The notes below the pieces were generated by a model. The model had not been told where the DNA came from. It ran no database searches and saw only the letters and a list, made by a program, of their open reading frames with translations. From Buchnera aphidicola (Aphis aurantii) (lineage in GTDB: Bacteria; Pseudomonadota; Gammaproteobacteria; Enterobacterales; Enterobacteriaceae): a DNA stretch of 64,000 nucleotides. Below, piece after piece: positions 40,776 through 51,204 of this stretch. Within the stretch, counting starts at the first letter, position 1; each line of letters starts with the position of its first letter. The stretch is taken from positions 62,001 to 126,000 of the forward strand of contig NZ_CP135021.1 of NCBI RefSeq assembly GCF_039388985.1, given 5' to 3'. A program made the translations under genes and the position numbers.

Positions 40776-42083
40776 ATGCAATATTTCAATACAATTATTG
40801 ATTGGAATGAATTGAATTGTAATCAACAAAAAAAAATTTTATCAAGACCTATTTGTCTAAACAATAATATCGTTAAAAAAAAAGTAAAAGACATAATTAA
40901 TAATATTCGAGTTTTAGGTGACGAAGCTGTAAAAAATTATACTAATTTATTTGATAAATATTTATTAAATTCATTTCAATTATCCTCTGAAGATATATCA
41001 TCTTCTTTACTAAATATTAATCCTTCATTAAAAAAAGCGATTTCAGTTGCTCAAAAAAATATTACTTTATTTCATAAAGCTCAAATTTTACCCGAAACGG
41101 ATATTGAGACACAAGTTGGTATACGCTGCCAGCAAATATATCTACCTTTGAACTCTATTGGTATTTATATCCCTAATGGGATAGCTCCTTTATTATCTAC
41201 TGTTTTAATGCTTGGAATACCAGCAAAAATTTCTGGTTGTAAAGAAGTAATATTATGTTCACCACCACCAATTAGTGATGAAATTATTTATACTGCACAT
41301 ATTTGTGGTATCAAGAAAATATTTCAGGTAGGAGGTGCTCAAGCTATTGCTGCTATGGCTTTTGGCACCAATACTATTCCTAAAGTAGATAAAATTTTTG
41401 GCCCAGGTAACACTTATGTTACAGAAGCAAAATTACAGGTTAGCTCTATGTTAAACGGCCCAGAAATAGATATGTTAGCTGGTCCTTCTGAATTATTAAT
41501 TATTTCGGATGAAACTTCTAACCCTGATTTTGTTGCGGCTGATTTATTATCTCAAGCAGAACATGGTACATCTTCTCAAGTAATACTATTAACTTCGTGT
41601 ATGAAATTAGCCAAAAAAGTAGTTTTATCTATTAATGATCAGATAAAAAATTTTTCTCGATCATCTGATATATATACTGCTTTACAAAATAGTTCAATTA
41701 TTTTAACAAAAAATTTAATTGAATCTATTGATATATCAAATACATATGCTCCAGAACATTTAATTATCCACACGCATAAACCAAGATCGTTACTAAATTT
41801 TATATCAAATGCTAGTTCAATATTTTTAGGACCTTGGTCTCCCGAATCGGCCGGTGATTATGCTTCTGGAACTAATCATGTTTTACCAACATATGGTAAA
41901 TCTGTTTCAAGTTCTGCTTTAGGTTTATCTGATTTTAAAAAACGTATATTAGTACAGGAATTAACATCTCAAGGATTTATTAGTTTATCAAGCACTCTTG
42001 AAATTTTATCTCAAGCAGAAAAATTAGAGGCGCATAATAATGCTGTTAAAGTTCGAATAAATTTTTTAAAGGATCAATCATGA
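40776..42083 (+). CDS. hisD: Histidinol dehydrogenase
   Basis: 435 residues (434 in E. coli). This zinc enzyme oxidises L-histidinol to histidine in two NAD+-dependent steps. Motifs are FNTIIDWNELN, PLNSIGIYIPNG, STVLMLGIPAKISGCKEV, VGGAQAIAAMAFGT, VDKIFGPGNTYVTEAK, AGPSELLIISDE, LSQAEHGTSSQ with zinc/catalytic His, and YAPEHLII with the general base pair, then GDYASGTNHVLPT. It begins 6 bases after hisG and overlaps hisC by 4. Confidence 0.97.
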   Translation: MQYFNTIIDWNELNCNQQKKILSRPICLNNNIVKKKVKDIINNIRVLGDEAVKNYTNLFDKYLLNSFQLSSEDISSSLLNINPSLKKAISVAQKNITLFHKAQILPETDIETQVGIRCQQIYLPLNSIGIYIPNGIAPLLSTVLMLGIPAKISGCKEVILCSPPPISDEIIYTAHICGIKKIFQVGGAQAIAAMAFGTNTIPKVDKIFGPGNTYVTEAKLQVSSMLNGPEIDMLAGPSELLIISDETSNPDFVAADLLSQAEHGTSSQVILLTSCMKLAKKVVLSINDQIKNFSRSSDIYTALQNSSIILTKNLIESIDISNTYAPEHLIIHTHKPRSLLNFISNASSIFLGPWSPESAGDYASGTNHVLPTYGKSVSSSALGLSDFKKRILVQELTSQGFISLSSTLEILSQAEKLEAHNNAVKVRINFLKDQS

Positions 42084-43153
42084 AGGATAGTATAGCAAAT
42101 TTAGTTCGATCTAATATAAAACACTTACAACCTTATCAATCAGCAAGACGAATTGGTGGGGATGGAAATATATTATTAAATGCGAATGAGTGCCCTATAC
42201 CTGTTGTGTTTAAAACTAATCTAACATTATTTAATCGTTATCCTGAATGTCAACCAAAGAGTTTAATTAGCTTTTATTCCAATTATGTTGGATTATCAAG
42301 TAGTCAAATTTTAGTAACTAGAGGCGCTGACGAAGGTATAGAGTTATTAATTAAAGCTTTTTGCAATCCTAGAAAAGACGCAATTATTTGTTGTCCACCA
42401 ACCTATGATATGTATGCGATAAATGCAAGTATTTCAAATGTTGAAACAAAAGAAATTCCAGTTTTTCATGACACTTGGCAGATAGATTTAGATAATATTC
42501 AACGTAACCTTGATAAGGTTAAGTTGATATATATATGCAATCCTAATAATCCGACTGGAAATATAATTTTAAAACAAGATATTATAAATTTACTAGATAA
42601 AACTTTAGGATCTTCTTTGGTTGTAATTGATGAAGCATATATAGAATTTTCTTCTGAAAATAGTATGGTTGAATTATTAAAAGATCATCCAAATCTCATT
42701 ATTTTAAGGACTTTATCTAAAGCGTTTGCATTAGCAGGTATTAGGTGTGGTTTTACTTTGGCACACAAAGAAATTATTAATATTTTAAATAAAGTAATTA
42801 GTCCATACCCAATACCCACAATTGTTACTGATATTGCTATACAAGCTTTAAGTAAAAGCGGAATAAAAAATATGAAAGATAGGGTGTCAACACTGAATTT
42901 AAATCGTCATTGGTTAGTGAATGAATTACATCAGATTTCTTGGGTAAAAAAAATTTTTAATAGTCATGCTAATTATGTTTTAGTTAAGTTTCATATGTTT
43001 GAACAAATATTTCAGCATTTATGGAATAAAGGTATAATTTTAAGAAATCAAAACCATAAAGTTTATTTAAAAAAATGCTTGAGGATATCTATCGGATCTT
43101 ATTCGGAATGTTTACGTTTAATTGAAGAAATTAAAATTTTATCTAACAAATAA
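42080..43153 (+). CDS. hisC: Histidinol-phosphate aminotransferase
   Basis: 357 residues (356 in E. coli). A PLP-dependent class I/II aminotransferase converting imidazole-acetol phosphate to histidinol phosphate. It has LNANECPIP, NRYPECQPKSLI, TRGADEGIELLIKAFC, CNPNNPTGN, VIDEAYIEFS, and the PLP Lys in LRTLSKAFALAGIRCGF near residue 214. The C-terminal RISIGSYSEC matches the phosphate-binding Arg region. It overlaps hisD by ATGA and is followed by hisB after 24 bases. Confidence 0.97.
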   Translation: MKDSIANLVRSNIKHLQPYQSARRIGGDGNILLNANECPIPVVFKTNLTLFNRYPECQPKSLISFYSNYVGLSSSQILVTRGADEGIELLIKAFCNPRKDAIICCPPTYDMYAINASISNVETKEIPVFHDTWQIDLDNIQRNLDKVKLIYICNPNNPTGNIILKQDIINLLDKTLGSSLVVIDEAYIEFSSENSMVELLKDHPNLIILRTLSKAFALAGIRCGFTLAHKEIINILNKVISPYPIPTIVTDIAIQALSKSGIKNMKDRVSTLNLNRHWLVNELHQISWVKKIFNSHANYVLVKFHMFEQIFQHLWNKGIILRNQNHKVYLKKCLRISIGSYSECLRLIEEIKILSNK

Positions 43154-43177
43154 TGTTTTGATTATAAGGTTGGAAAC

Positions 43178-44239
43178 ATGAAACAAAAAATATTATTTAT
43201 TGATCGAGATGGTACTTTGATTGATGAACCTAAAGAGAATTTACAGGTTGATCAAATTGATAAAATTGTATTTAAAAAAAATGTAATTTCTTCGTTACAT
43301 AAATTAATACATTTAGGTTATAAATTTATTATGGTTACTAACCAGGATGGTTTAGGAACAAAATCATTTCCATTAGAAAAATTTAATATAGCTCATTTTT
43401 TTATTTTAAATATTTTCCAATCAGAAGACATAATATTTGAAGATATTTTAATTTGTCCACATTTTGAAAATGATAATTGTGAATGTAGAAAACCTAAAAC
43501 TAAATTATTAAAAAAATGGTTAAATAAGATCGAAAAAGAACATAGCTATGTCATTGGTGATCGAAAGACAGATATGGATTTAGCAAAAAACATAAAATTA
43601 ACAGGTTTACAATATCACGATAAAAATTATACCTGGAAAAATATAACAGAAGAAATTTTCCGAAAAAATCGGTTTGGAGAAGTTTTTAGAAAAACAAAAG
43701 AAACTTGTATATCTGTAAAAACATGGGTGGGTTTAAAACATTTTAGTGATATTAGAACAGGAATAAATTTTTTTGACCATATGTTACAACAGTTATCAAT
43801 ACATAGTGGTATTTCTATGGATATAAAAGCTGATGGAGATTTAAAAGTTGATGATCATCATACGATAGAAGATACGGGCATCGCATTAGGTGAAGCATTA
43901 TGGAAAACATTAAAAAATAAACGTGGAATATCTAGGTTTGGTTTTGTTTTACCCATGGATGAGAGTATATCAAAGTGTATAATTGATTTGTCAAATCGTC
44001 CATATTTAAATTTTAAAGGTTCTTTCCGATATCAAAAAATTGGAGATTTGAGTACCGATATGGTAGAACATTTTTTTTATTCTTTGTGTCAATCTATGAA
44101 AATTACTGTACATTTGTCTTTTAAAGGAAATAATGATCATCATTGTGTTGAAAGTTTATTTAAGGCATTTGGAAAAGCATTAGGTCAAGCAATAAAAATA
44201 GAAGGGGAAACATTACCAACATCAAAAGGAATATTATAG
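43178..44239 (+). CDS. hisB: Bifunctional histidinol-phosphatase / imidazoleglycerol-phosphate dehydratase
   Basis: 353 residues (355 in E. coli), the enterobacterial fused form. The N-terminal HAD phosphatase domain has [20 protein letters not shown], the zinc cysteines in [16 protein letters not shown], and [12 protein letters not shown]. The C-terminal dehydratase domain begins near residue 168 with its paired metal sites: [34 protein letters not shown] and [21 protein letters not shown] precedes the ATG. The stop overlaps the hisH GTG (TAGTG). Confidence 0.97.
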   Translation: MKQKILFIDRDGTLIDEPKENLQVDQIDKIVFKKNVISSLHKLIHLGYKFIMVTNQDGLGTKSFPLEKFNIAHFFILNIFQSEDIIFEDILICPHFENDNCECRKPKTKLLKKWLNKIEKEHSYVIGDRKTDMDLAKNIKLTGLQYHDKNYTWKNITEEIFRKNRFGEVFRKTKETCISVKTWVGLKHFSDIRTGINFFDHMLQQLSIHSGISMDIKADGDLKVDDHHTIEDTGIALGEALWKTLKNKRGISRFGFVLPMDESISKCIIDLSNRPYLNFKGSFRYQKIGDLSTDMVEHFFYSLCQSMKITVHLSFKGNNDHHCVESLFKAFGKALGQAIKIEGETLPTSKGIL

Positions 44240-44835
44240 TGACAATAGTGATATTAAACACCGGATGTGCTAATTTAACATCGATTAAAATAGCCGTTCA
44301 AAAGTTAGGATATATTCCAAAGATTACTTCAAATTCCAATTTATTAAAAAAATCTAGAAAAATTATAATACCAGGTGTAGGAACAGCTTCAACAGCTATG
44401 AATATTTTACATCAAAAAAATCTTGTTAATATTATTAAAAATATTAAACAACCTGTATTAGGGATTTGTCTTGGAATGCAAATTTTTTGCGAATTTAGTG
44501 AGGAATGTAATGGAATAAAAACAATTGGAGTTTTGAATGATTGTTCAACTATTCTCTTAAAAAATTTAAATTTGTCTGTACCTCATATTGGCTGGAATTA
44601 TATTAATTTTAACAACAAATCACATCCATTATTCAAACAAATTCAAAATAATTCTAGATTTTATTTTGTACATAGTTATATTGTTCCTATTAATAAATAT
44701 ACTTTAGCAACAAGTAATTATGGAGTATCTTTTAGTTCTGTTATTCAAAAAAACAATTTTTTTGGGGTTCAATTTCATCCAGAAAAATCAGGTAATATAG
44801 GCGCTCAATTACTTAAAAATTTTTTAGAGATATAA
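44239..44835 (+). CDS. hisH: Imidazole glycerol phosphate synthase glutaminase subunit
   Basis: 198 residues (196 in E. coli), starting at GTG 44239, which overlaps the hisB stop. HisH releases ammonia from glutamine for HisF. The class I amidotransferase triad is visible: Cys in [16 protein letters not shown] near residue 78, and the His-x-Glu pair in [17 protein letters not shown] near residue 178. The N-terminal [19 protein letters not shown] and [10 protein letters not shown] loops also match. Translationally coupled to hisB. Confidence 0.97.
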   Translation: MTIVILNTGCANLTSIKIAVQKLGYIPKITSNSNLLKKSRKIIIPGVGTASTAMNILHQKNLVNIIKNIKQPVLGICLGMQIFCEFSEECNGIKTIGVLNDCSTILLKNLNLSVPHIGWNYINFNNKSHPLFKQIQNNSRFYFVHSYIVPINKYTLATSNYGVSFSSVIQKNNFFGVQFHPEKSGNIGAQLLKNFLEI

Positions 44836-44839
44836 TTTT

Positions 44840-45574
44840 ATGATTATTCCAGCATTTGACTTTCTAGAGGGGAAGTCGGTTCGTTTGTATCAAGGTAATT
44901 ATTTAGATAAAAAGTTTTATAATATAGATTTATATGAACATTTAAAAAATTATAAAAAAAAAGGAGTAGAAATTATTCATTTAGTAGATTTAAGTGGAAC
45001 AAAAAATGTTCAAAACAGACAGTTAACACTTTTAAAAGATATAATATTTGCTACTCAGATTCCTATTCAAATTGGTGGTGGAATAAGAACTGAAAAAGAC
45101 ATAAATATATTATTTGAATTAGGTTTTAAAAGAGTAGTAATTGGATCTTCTGTTATAACAAATAAAATAGAAGTAAAAAAATGGTTAAAAATTTATGGTC
45201 CCAATAAAATTGTTTTAGCATTAGATGTAAAAATTATTAACAATATAAAAAAAATATCAATTAATGGTTGGTTAAAAGAAACAAATTATACTTTAGAAGA
45301 AATAGTTGATTTTTTTTCTTCTGAAAGTTTAAAACATGTGCTTTGTACAGATATATCTAGAGACGGAACTTTAAATGGTCCTAATATTATATTATATGAG
45401 GAAATTGCTAAAAAATTTAAAAATATTAAATTTCAAGCATCAGGAGGGGTATCAAAGTTATCTGATATTGCATCTTTAAAGAAAACTGGAGTAAATAGTG
45501 TTATTATTGGTCGAAGTTTGTTAGAAAAAAGATTTACAATACAAGAGGCATTAGAATGTTGGCAAAACGAATAA
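44840..45574 (+). CDS. hisA: Phosphoribosylformimino-AICAR phosphate isomerase (HisA)
   Basis: 244 residues (245 in E. coli). A half-barrel-duplicated TIM barrel performing the Amadori isomerisation in histidine synthesis. It has [20 protein letters not shown] with the catalytic Asp, [36 protein letters not shown] with the second catalytic Asp, [12 protein letters not shown] and [13 protein letters not shown]. It follows hisH after 4 bases and overlaps hisF by 19 bases, so coupling is tight. Confidence 0.97.
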   Translation: MIIPAFDFLEGKSVRLYQGNYLDKKFYNIDLYEHLKNYKKKGVEIIHLVDLSGTKNVQNRQLTLLKDIIFATQIPIQIGGGIRTEKDINILFELGFKRVVIGSSVITNKIEVKKWLKIYGPNKIVLALDVKIINNIKKISINGWLKETNYTLEEIVDFFSSESLKHVLCTDISRDGTLNGPNIILYEEIAKKFKNIKFQASGGVSKLSDIASLKKTGVNSVIIGRSLLEKRFTIQEALECWQNE

Positions 45575-46332
45575 TAGCATGTCTTGATGTTAGTGATGGA
45601 GTTGTAGTAAAAGGTGTTCAATTTAAAAATCATCAAATTGTAGGAGATATCATTCCATTAGCTCAACGATATGCAAAAGAGGGTATCGATGAGTTAGTTT
45701 TTTATGATATTAAAGCTGCAACTAATAATACATTGGTAGATCGAAGTTGGATAGAAAAAGTTGCGGAAGTAATTAATATTCCTTTTTGTGTAGCTGGTGG
45801 AATTAAAAGTGTAGAAGATGCAAGAAATATATTGTCTTTTGGCGCCGATAAAATATCAATTAATTCTTCCGCATTAATTGATCCTACTTTAATAAGTAGA
45901 ATTTCAGATTGCTTTGGTGTTCAATGTATGGTGGTTGGAGTTGATTCGTGGTTTGATGAATATAATAAATGTTATATGGTGCATCAATATACAGGTAATA
46001 TTCATCGCACTTATCAAACTAAGTGGAAAACATCTGCTTGGATTAAAAAAATTCAAGAACATGGTGCCGGAGAAATTGTTTTAAATATGATGAATGAAGA
46101 TGGGTTACAAAAAGGATATGATATAGTACAATTAAAAGCAATGAAAAAAATATGTAAAGTGCCTTTAATTGCATCAGGTGGAGCTGGACATGTAAAGCAT
46201 TTTTATGAAGCATTATTTTATTCTGATGTTGATGGTGTATTAGCAGCTTCTGTTTTTCATAAAAATATAATTAGTATAAAAATTTTAAAAGATTTTTTAA
46301 TTGAACAAGGATTAGAAATTCGATTATGTTAA
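45556..46332 (+). CDS. hisF: Imidazole glycerol phosphate synthase cyclase subunit
   Basis: 258 residues, the E. coli length. HisF uses ammonia from HisH to form imidazole glycerol phosphate and AICAR. The TIM barrel shows [20 protein letters not shown] with the catalytic Asp, [49 protein letters not shown] with the second catalytic Asp, and [14 protein letters not shown]. The start lies inside hisA and the end overlaps hisI by 7 bases. Confidence 0.97.
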   Translation: MLAKRIIACLDVSDGVVVKGVQFKNHQIVGDIIPLAQRYAKEGIDELVFYDIKAATNNTLVDRSWIEKVAEVINIPFCVAGGIKSVEDARNILSFGADKISINSSALIDPTLISRISDCFGVQCMVVGVDSWFDEYNKCYMVHQYTGNIHRTYQTKWKTSAWIKKIQEHGAGEIVLNMMNEDGLQKGYDIVQLKAMKKICKVPLIASGGAGHVKHFYEALFYSDVDGVLAASVFHKNIISIKILKDFLIEQGLEIRLC

Positions 46333-46940
46333 TTAAACGAAAAATATCGTTAAAATTAGATTGGAATAAAACTAATGGTATGGTTCCTGTAATTATACAG
46401 GATTACTTATCTAATGAAGTTCTTATGCATGGTTATATGAATGAAGAAGCGCTTTTAAAAACACAAAAACAGGGTTTAGTTACTTTTTATTCTCGTAGTA
46501 AAAAACGATTATGGACAAAAGGTGAAACTTCAAAAAATTTTTTAAAAGTTATAGATATAACTTCAGATTGTGATAATGATGCATTATTAATTTTCGTTAA
46601 GCCAAAAGGAAAAACATGTCATTTAAACAAAACTAGTTGTTTTACTTTAAAATATAATGATTTATTTTTTTTATCAGAATTAGAAAAAATAATAGAAGAT
46701 AGAAAAAAAAATAATTTAGAAAATTCTTATACATCTCGTTTATATCAATCTGGCACTCAACGAATAGCTCAAAAAGTAGGTGAAGAAGCTGTTGAAACTA
46801 TATTGGCTGCAATGAGCAAAGATAAAAACCAACTAATTAATGAATCTTCAGATTTAATTTATCATTTAATTGTATTATTACACGATCAAAATTTAAATTT
46901 TAATTTAATTATCAAAAATTTAAAAAAAAGAAAACAATAA
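46326..46940 (+). CDS. hisI: Bifunctional phosphoribosyl-AMP cyclohydrolase / phosphoribosyl-ATP pyrophosphatase
   Basis: 204 residues (203 in E. coli), both domains present. The N-terminal cyclohydrolase shows [22 protein letters not shown] in two parts, [16 protein letters not shown], the Asp metal site [11 protein letters not shown], and the zinc Cys residues in [11 protein letters not shown]. The C-terminal pyrophosphatase has [25 protein letters not shown] split over two helices, and [15 protein letters not shown]. These carry out the second and third steps of histidine synthesis. Last gene of the his operon. Confidence 0.97.
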   Translation: MLIKRKISLKLDWNKTNGMVPVIIQDYLSNEVLMHGYMNEEALLKTQKQGLVTFYSRSKKRLWTKGETSKNFLKVIDITSDCDNDALLIFVKPKGKTCHLNKTSCFTLKYNDLFFLSELEKIIEDRKKNNLENSYTSRLYQSGTQRIAQKVGEEAVETILAAMSKDKNQLINESSDLIYHLIVLLHDQNLNFNLIIKNLKKRKQ

Positions 46941-47273
46941 GATTGTAAAATTTTATTTTTGAATTGATGTTTTTATAAAATAATTAATAAAAATAATATT
47001 TTAAGTTTATTTTTAATTTCAAAAAATTTCAATAAAATTGACATATAATATATGTAAATTTTTCTTATTGTACAAATCAAATCAAATAAAAAATTATAGA
47101 ATTATAATTAATCTTAAGTATTTTAATCAATCTTAATTTTTTTATATGTTGATTCAAATATTTTTTATTTTAAAAATGATGAATTGAAAAGATTCGTAAT
47201 ATAATTTATCGTGTAATAAATATAATTTAATAGTTTTAAAAAACATAATATATTTTTAACACTGGAGAAACAA
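46941..47273 (+). other. Gene-free spacer between hisI and gnd
   Basis: 333 A+T-rich bases with no reading frame or RNA gene. The end of his transcription and the gnd promoter must lie here. I could not choose between several weak -10-like TATAAT matches, none with a well-placed -35 box. Confidence 0.55.
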
Positions 47274-48689
47274 ATGTTAAAGCAACAAATTGGTGTTGTT
47301 GGAATGGCTGTCATGGGTCGAAATTTAGCATTGAATATTGCGAAAAAAAATTATCGTGTAGCTATTTTTAATAGAACTAAAGCAATAACAGAAGAAGTCA
47401 TTAATACAAATAAAGAAAAAAATATTTTTCCATATTTTTCTATTCAAGATTTTGTACATTCTTTAATGAAACCAAGATGTATTTTATTGATGGTAAAAGC
47501 AGGTTTGCCTACAGAAAATACTATTGCGTCTATTCTTCCGTTTTTAGAAAAAGGAGATGTATTAATTGATGGTGGAAATTCTTTTTATAAAGATACTATT
47601 AGAAGAAGCAATGATCTTTTAAAAAAAAATATATATTTTATTGGAATGGGTGTGTCTGGTGGAGAGTTTGGAGCATTGCATGGCCCTTCTATTATGCCAG
47701 GTGGATCAAAAGAAGCTTATAAAATTGTTTCTCCTATTTTAAAAGATATATCTGCTAAATTCAAAGGAGAATCTTGTGTATCTTATATTGGTCCAAATGG
47801 TTCTGGGCATTATGTAAAAATGATTCATAATGGAATTGAATATGGAGATATGCAATTGATTGCCGAATCATATTTTATTTTAAAAAATTTATTAAATTTA
47901 AATAATCAAGAACTATCAAATATATTTTCTTATTGGAATGAAGGAGAGTTAAATAGTTATTTAATTGAAATTACAAAAAATATTTTTCTTAAAAAAGATA
48001 AAAATAACTGTTATTTATTAGATTTAATTGTAGATAAAGCAGAAGAAAAAGGTACTGGAAAATGGATCAGTAAAGATGCTTTGGAACTTCAAGAGCCTCT
48101 AACATTAATTACAGAGTCTGTTTTTGCAAGATATTTATCTTCTCTAAAAGAACAACGTATAATTGCTTCAAAAGTATTAAAAGGTCCTATTTTAGGATAT
48201 ATACCTTCTGAAAATAAAAAACAATTTATTGAAGAAGTTCGAAAAGCTTTATATTTAGGTAAAATTATTTCTTATGCACAAGGTTTTGCTCAATTAAAAA
48301 AAGCATCAGAAGAACATTTTTGGAATTTAAAATATAGTGAAATTTCTAAAATTTTTAGAAAAGGATGTATTATTCGAGCTAGTTTTTTAGAAAAAATAAA
48401 AGATGCATTTAGCATGGATAATAATATAACTAATTTATTATTAACACCTTATTTTTCAAAAATATCCAACGAATATGAAAAATCATTACGAAATATTGTT
48501 GTGCATTCGATTCAACATGGCATTCCTATTCCGGCTTTTTCTTCTGCTATATCATATTATGATAGTTATCGTACTTCTTCTTCACCAGCTAATTTAATTC
48601 AGGCTCAACGAGATTATTTTGGAGCACATACTTATAAAAGAACTGATAAAATAGGATATTTTCATACAAATTGGACGATACAAGAATAA
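47274..48689 (+). CDS. gnd: 6-phosphogluconate dehydrogenase (decarboxylating)
   Basis: 471 residues (468 in E. coli). It oxidises 6-phosphogluconate to ribulose 5-phosphate, yielding NADPH; ribulose 5-phosphate also feeds RibB. It has the Rossmann [45 protein letters not shown] in two motifs, and the catalytic Lys/Asn/Glu set in [20 protein letters not shown] near residues 183-200. The C-terminal [16 protein letters not shown] matches. A GGAGAAA ribosome-binding site precedes the ATG. In E. coli gnd is also beside the his operon. Confidence 0.97.
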   Translation: MLKQQIGVVGMAVMGRNLALNIAKKNYRVAIFNRTKAITEEVINTNKEKNIFPYFSIQDFVHSLMKPRCILLMVKAGLPTENTIASILPFLEKGDVLIDGGNSFYKDTIRRSNDLLKKNIYFIGMGVSGGEFGALHGPSIMPGGSKEAYKIVSPILKDISAKFKGESCVSYIGPNGSGHYVKMIHNGIEYGDMQLIAESYFILKNLLNLNNQELSNIFSYWNEGELNSYLIEITKNIFLKKDKNNCYLLDLIVDKAEEKGTGKWISKDALELQEPLTLITESVFARYLSSLKEQRIIASKVLKGPILGYIPSENKKQFIEEVRKALYLGKIISYAQGFAQLKKASEEHFWNLKYSEISKIFRKGCIIRASFLEKIKDAFSMDNNITNLLLTPYFSKISNEYEKSLRNIVVHSIQHGIPIPAFSSAISYYDSYRTSSSPANLIQAQRDYFGAHTYKRTDKIGYFHTNWTIQE

Positions 48690-48763
48690 TTAAAGATATT
48701 ACTATAGTCATTGTCAAAAATTAAGTTAATTGTATAAAATGCATTATGAGTTTAATGTTTGAA

Positions 48764-48801
48764 CATAGCAGAAGATATAACAATATATCTTTCTGCTATA
48801 T
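48764..48801 (+). terminator. Hairpin between gnd and dcd
   Basis: An approximately 15-bp stem, CATAGCAGA-GATATA with its complement and one bulged T, encloses a 4-base loop. It starts 75 bases past the gnd stop and ends 38 bases before the dcd ATG. Its place upstream of the chosen dcd start supports that start over a longer frame. Confidence 0.65.
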
Positions 48802-48838
48802 GGTTAATTTTAAAAATAATAAAATTATAGGAAAAATA

Positions 48839-49429
48839 ATGCGTTTATCTGATCAAGATATTGAAGTATGGTTAGCTGAAAAAAAATTAATTATTACACC
48901 TTATCCTAAAAAAGAACTTATTCATGGTATTACTCTTGATATACATCTAGGAAATAAATTTCGTGTTTTTTGTGATCATACTATTTCATGCATTGATCTT
49001 AGCAGTTCAAAAGAAAAAATATCTAAAAATTTAACAAAAGTAATGAGCAATGAAAAATATTTCTCTAAAAAAAATCCATTTTTTTTGAAGCCAAAATCTT
49101 TAGTATTATTTTCAACTTTGGAATGTATTACTTTACCTGATAATTTAGTCGGGTGGTTGGATGGTCGTTCTTCTTTAGCAAGGCTTGGACTCATGATTCA
49201 TGTCACATCCCATAGGATTGATCCAGGTTGGCATGGAAATATAGTTTTGGAAATTTTTAATGCTGGAAATTTAACATTAGTGTTAACCCCGGAAATTAAA
49301 ATTGCTGCTTTAAGTTTTGAATTACTCTCTAAATCAGTTATTCGACCTTATAGTACACGTTATGGATCAAAATATAAAGCTCAAAATGGAGTAGTTCCCA
49401 GTCGTATTCATAAAGACAAAATATTTTAA
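48839..49429 (+). CDS. dcd: dCTP deaminase
   Basis: Start set at ATG 48839, behind ATAGGA, giving MRLSDQDIEVWL and 196 residues (193 in E. coli); the longer frame from 48746 would translate through the terminator-like hairpin. Dcd deaminates dCTP to dUTP, the main route to dTTP in enterobacteria. The active-site motif GRSSLARLGLMIHVT and HRIDPGWHGNIVLEIFNAG are conserved, and the C-terminal nucleotide-binding RYGSKYKAQNGVVPSRI loop is complete. Monocistronic, followed by metG. Confidence 0.96.
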   Translation: MRLSDQDIEVWLAEKKLIITPYPKKELIHGITLDIHLGNKFRVFCDHTISCIDLSSSKEKISKNLTKVMSNEKYFSKKNPFFLKPKSLVLFSTLECITLPDNLVGWLDGRSSLARLGLMIHVTSHRIDPGWHGNIVLEIFNAGNLTLVLTPEIKIAALSFELLSKSVIRPYSTRYGSKYKAQNGVVPSRIHKDKIF

Positions 49430-49535
49430 TTATACAATCATTTTTTAAAAATTTGAGTTATTTTGAAAATAAGTGCTTTACGATTATTTTTTTGTATATT
49501 ATATTATTTATTTTAATAAATGAATATTATTTTTT

Positions 49536-51179
49536 ATGTCTATTACACTCAAAAAAATGTTAGTTACATGTGCTTTACCATATGCCAATGGTCCTATTCA
49601 TATAGGGCATATGCTTGAACATATTCAAGCAGATATTTGGGTTCGTTATCAAAGAATGAGAGGTCATGAGGTATGGTTTGTTTCTTCTGATGATACACAT
49701 GGTACTGCTGTCATGCTACGCTCTAAAAACCTCGGAATATCAGAAAAAAATTTAATAAGAAAAATTCAACAAGAACATGAAATAGATTTTTTGAACTTTA
49801 ATATTTCTTATGATAATTACCATACTACACATAGTATGGAGAATTTATTCTTAATTAGAAAAATATTTTCTTCGTTAAATAAAAAAAATTTTTTAAATAA
49901 AAAAACAATTGTTCAATTGTATGATAATCAAGAAAAAATATTTCTTCCAGATAGATTTATCAAAGGAAAATGTCCTATCTGTTATGCAGAAGATCAATAT
50001 GGAGATAATTGCGAGGCATGCAGTTCAATTTATGAACCTACAGATTTAATTGACTCTGTTTCATCAATTTCAGGAACACCTCCAATTTTAAAAAAAACTG
50101 AACATTTGTATTTTAATTTACCATTTTTTTCGAAGATGCTCAATAAATGGATCTATTCTGGTGTTTTAGAGAATTCAATAATAAAAAAAACAGAAGAATG
50201 GTTGAAGTTAGGTTTGAAGAAGTGGTGTATTTCTCGCGACGCTCCATATTTTGGATTTAAAATTCCGAATTTTTTAAATAAATATTTTTATGTTTGGTTA
50301 GATGCGCCGATAGGTTATATAAGTGCATTTAAAAATCTTTGTTTAAAAAATAAAAATTTAAATTTTAATGAATTCTGGAACGAAAATTCAAAATGTGAAT
50401 TATATCATTTTATTGGAAAAGATATTATTTATTTTCACACATTATTTTGGCCTGCGATATTAGAAGCATCTTCTTTTCGAAAACCTAATGGTATTTTTGT
50501 TCATGGTCATCTTACAATTAATGGATTAAAATTATCAAAATCTAAAGGTTTTTTAATTACAGCATCAGATTGGATGAAATGTTTTGATTCTGATAGTTTA
50601 CGTTATTATTATGCAAGTAAACTGACGAATAATATTAGTGATATTGAAATGAATTTAAATGATTTTGTTCACAAAATAAATAGCGATATTGTAAATAAAT
50701 TAGTCAATTTAGCCTCAAGAAGCTCGAGTTTTATTAATAAATATTTTTGTGGTTATTTATCTGATAAATTAGATGATTATAGTTTATATGAATTTTTCAT
50801 AAGTAAAATTAAAAAAATTGAAATTTTTTTTGAGAATAGAGAGTTTAGTTCAATTATTCGAAGTTCTATGAAATTACTAGATATAGCAAACCAGTATATT
50901 AATGAAAAAAAACCTTGGAAAATTAAAGAAAAAATCGAAAAAAATAACAACTTACATATGATTTGTACCATGGGAATTAATTTATTTAGAATAATTATGA
51001 TTTTTTTAACACCTATTCTTCCTATTTTATCTAAAAAAACAGAGATATTTTTAATGTCAAAACTTATTTGGGATAATATAGAACAACCACTTTTATCTCA
51101 CAAAATAAAAGATTTTCCAAGATTATACGAAAGGGTGGGTTCAGACAAGATATCACAATTATTAAAGTTGTCTAAATAA
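49536..51179 (+). CDS. metG: Methionyl-tRNA synthetase, C-terminal dimerisation/tRNA-binding domain absent
   Basis: 547 residues; E. coli MetG has 677. It charges both tRNA-Met species. The catalytic core is complete: LVTCALPYANGPIHIGHMLE (HIGH box), the zinc knuckle CPICYAEDQYGDNCEAC near residues 146-162, WLDAPIGYISAFKNL, and LKLSKSKGF (KMSKS box) near residue 333. The anticodon-binding helices continue through SMKLLDIANQYINEKKPWK and MGINLFRIIM. The protein stops where the E. coli appended OB-fold domain would begin; truncated E. coli MetG of about this length is known to be an active monomer. Confidence 0.96.
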   Translation: MSITLKKMLVTCALPYANGPIHIGHMLEHIQADIWVRYQRMRGHEVWFVSSDDTHGTAVMLRSKNLGISEKNLIRKIQQEHEIDFLNFNISYDNYHTTHSMENLFLIRKIFSSLNKKNFLNKKTIVQLYDNQEKIFLPDRFIKGKCPICYAEDQYGDNCEACSSIYEPTDLIDSVSSISGTPPILKKTEHLYFNLPFFSKMLNKWIYSGVLENSIIKKTEEWLKLGLKKWCISRDAPYFGFKIPNFLNKYFYVWLDAPIGYISAFKNLCLKNKNLNFNEFWNENSKCELYHFIGKDIIYFHTLFWPAILEASSFRKPNGIFVHGHLTINGLKLSKSKGFLITASDWMKCFDSDSLRYYYASKLTNNISDIEMNLNDFVHKINSDIVNKLVNLASRSSSFINKYFCGYLSDKLDDYSLYEFFISKIKKIEIFFENREFSSIIRSSMKLLDIANQYINEKKPWKIKEKIEKNNNLHMICTMGINLFRIIMIFLTPILPILSKKTEIFLMSKLIWDNIEQPLLSHKIKDFPRLYERVGSDKISQLLKLSK

Positions 51180-51204
51180 TGTTGTTGAACATATATAAAT
51201 GTTT

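Noticed and set aside
47038..47080. TTGACA at about 47038 as the gnd promoter
   Set aside because: No acceptable -10 box lies 16-18 bases downstream, and the site is more than 200 bases from the start codon.
48746..48838. N-terminal extension of dcd
   Set aside because: It would cover a terminator-like hairpin and does not align with dCTP deaminases, whereas ATG 48839 has an AGGA site and matches the E. coli N-terminus.
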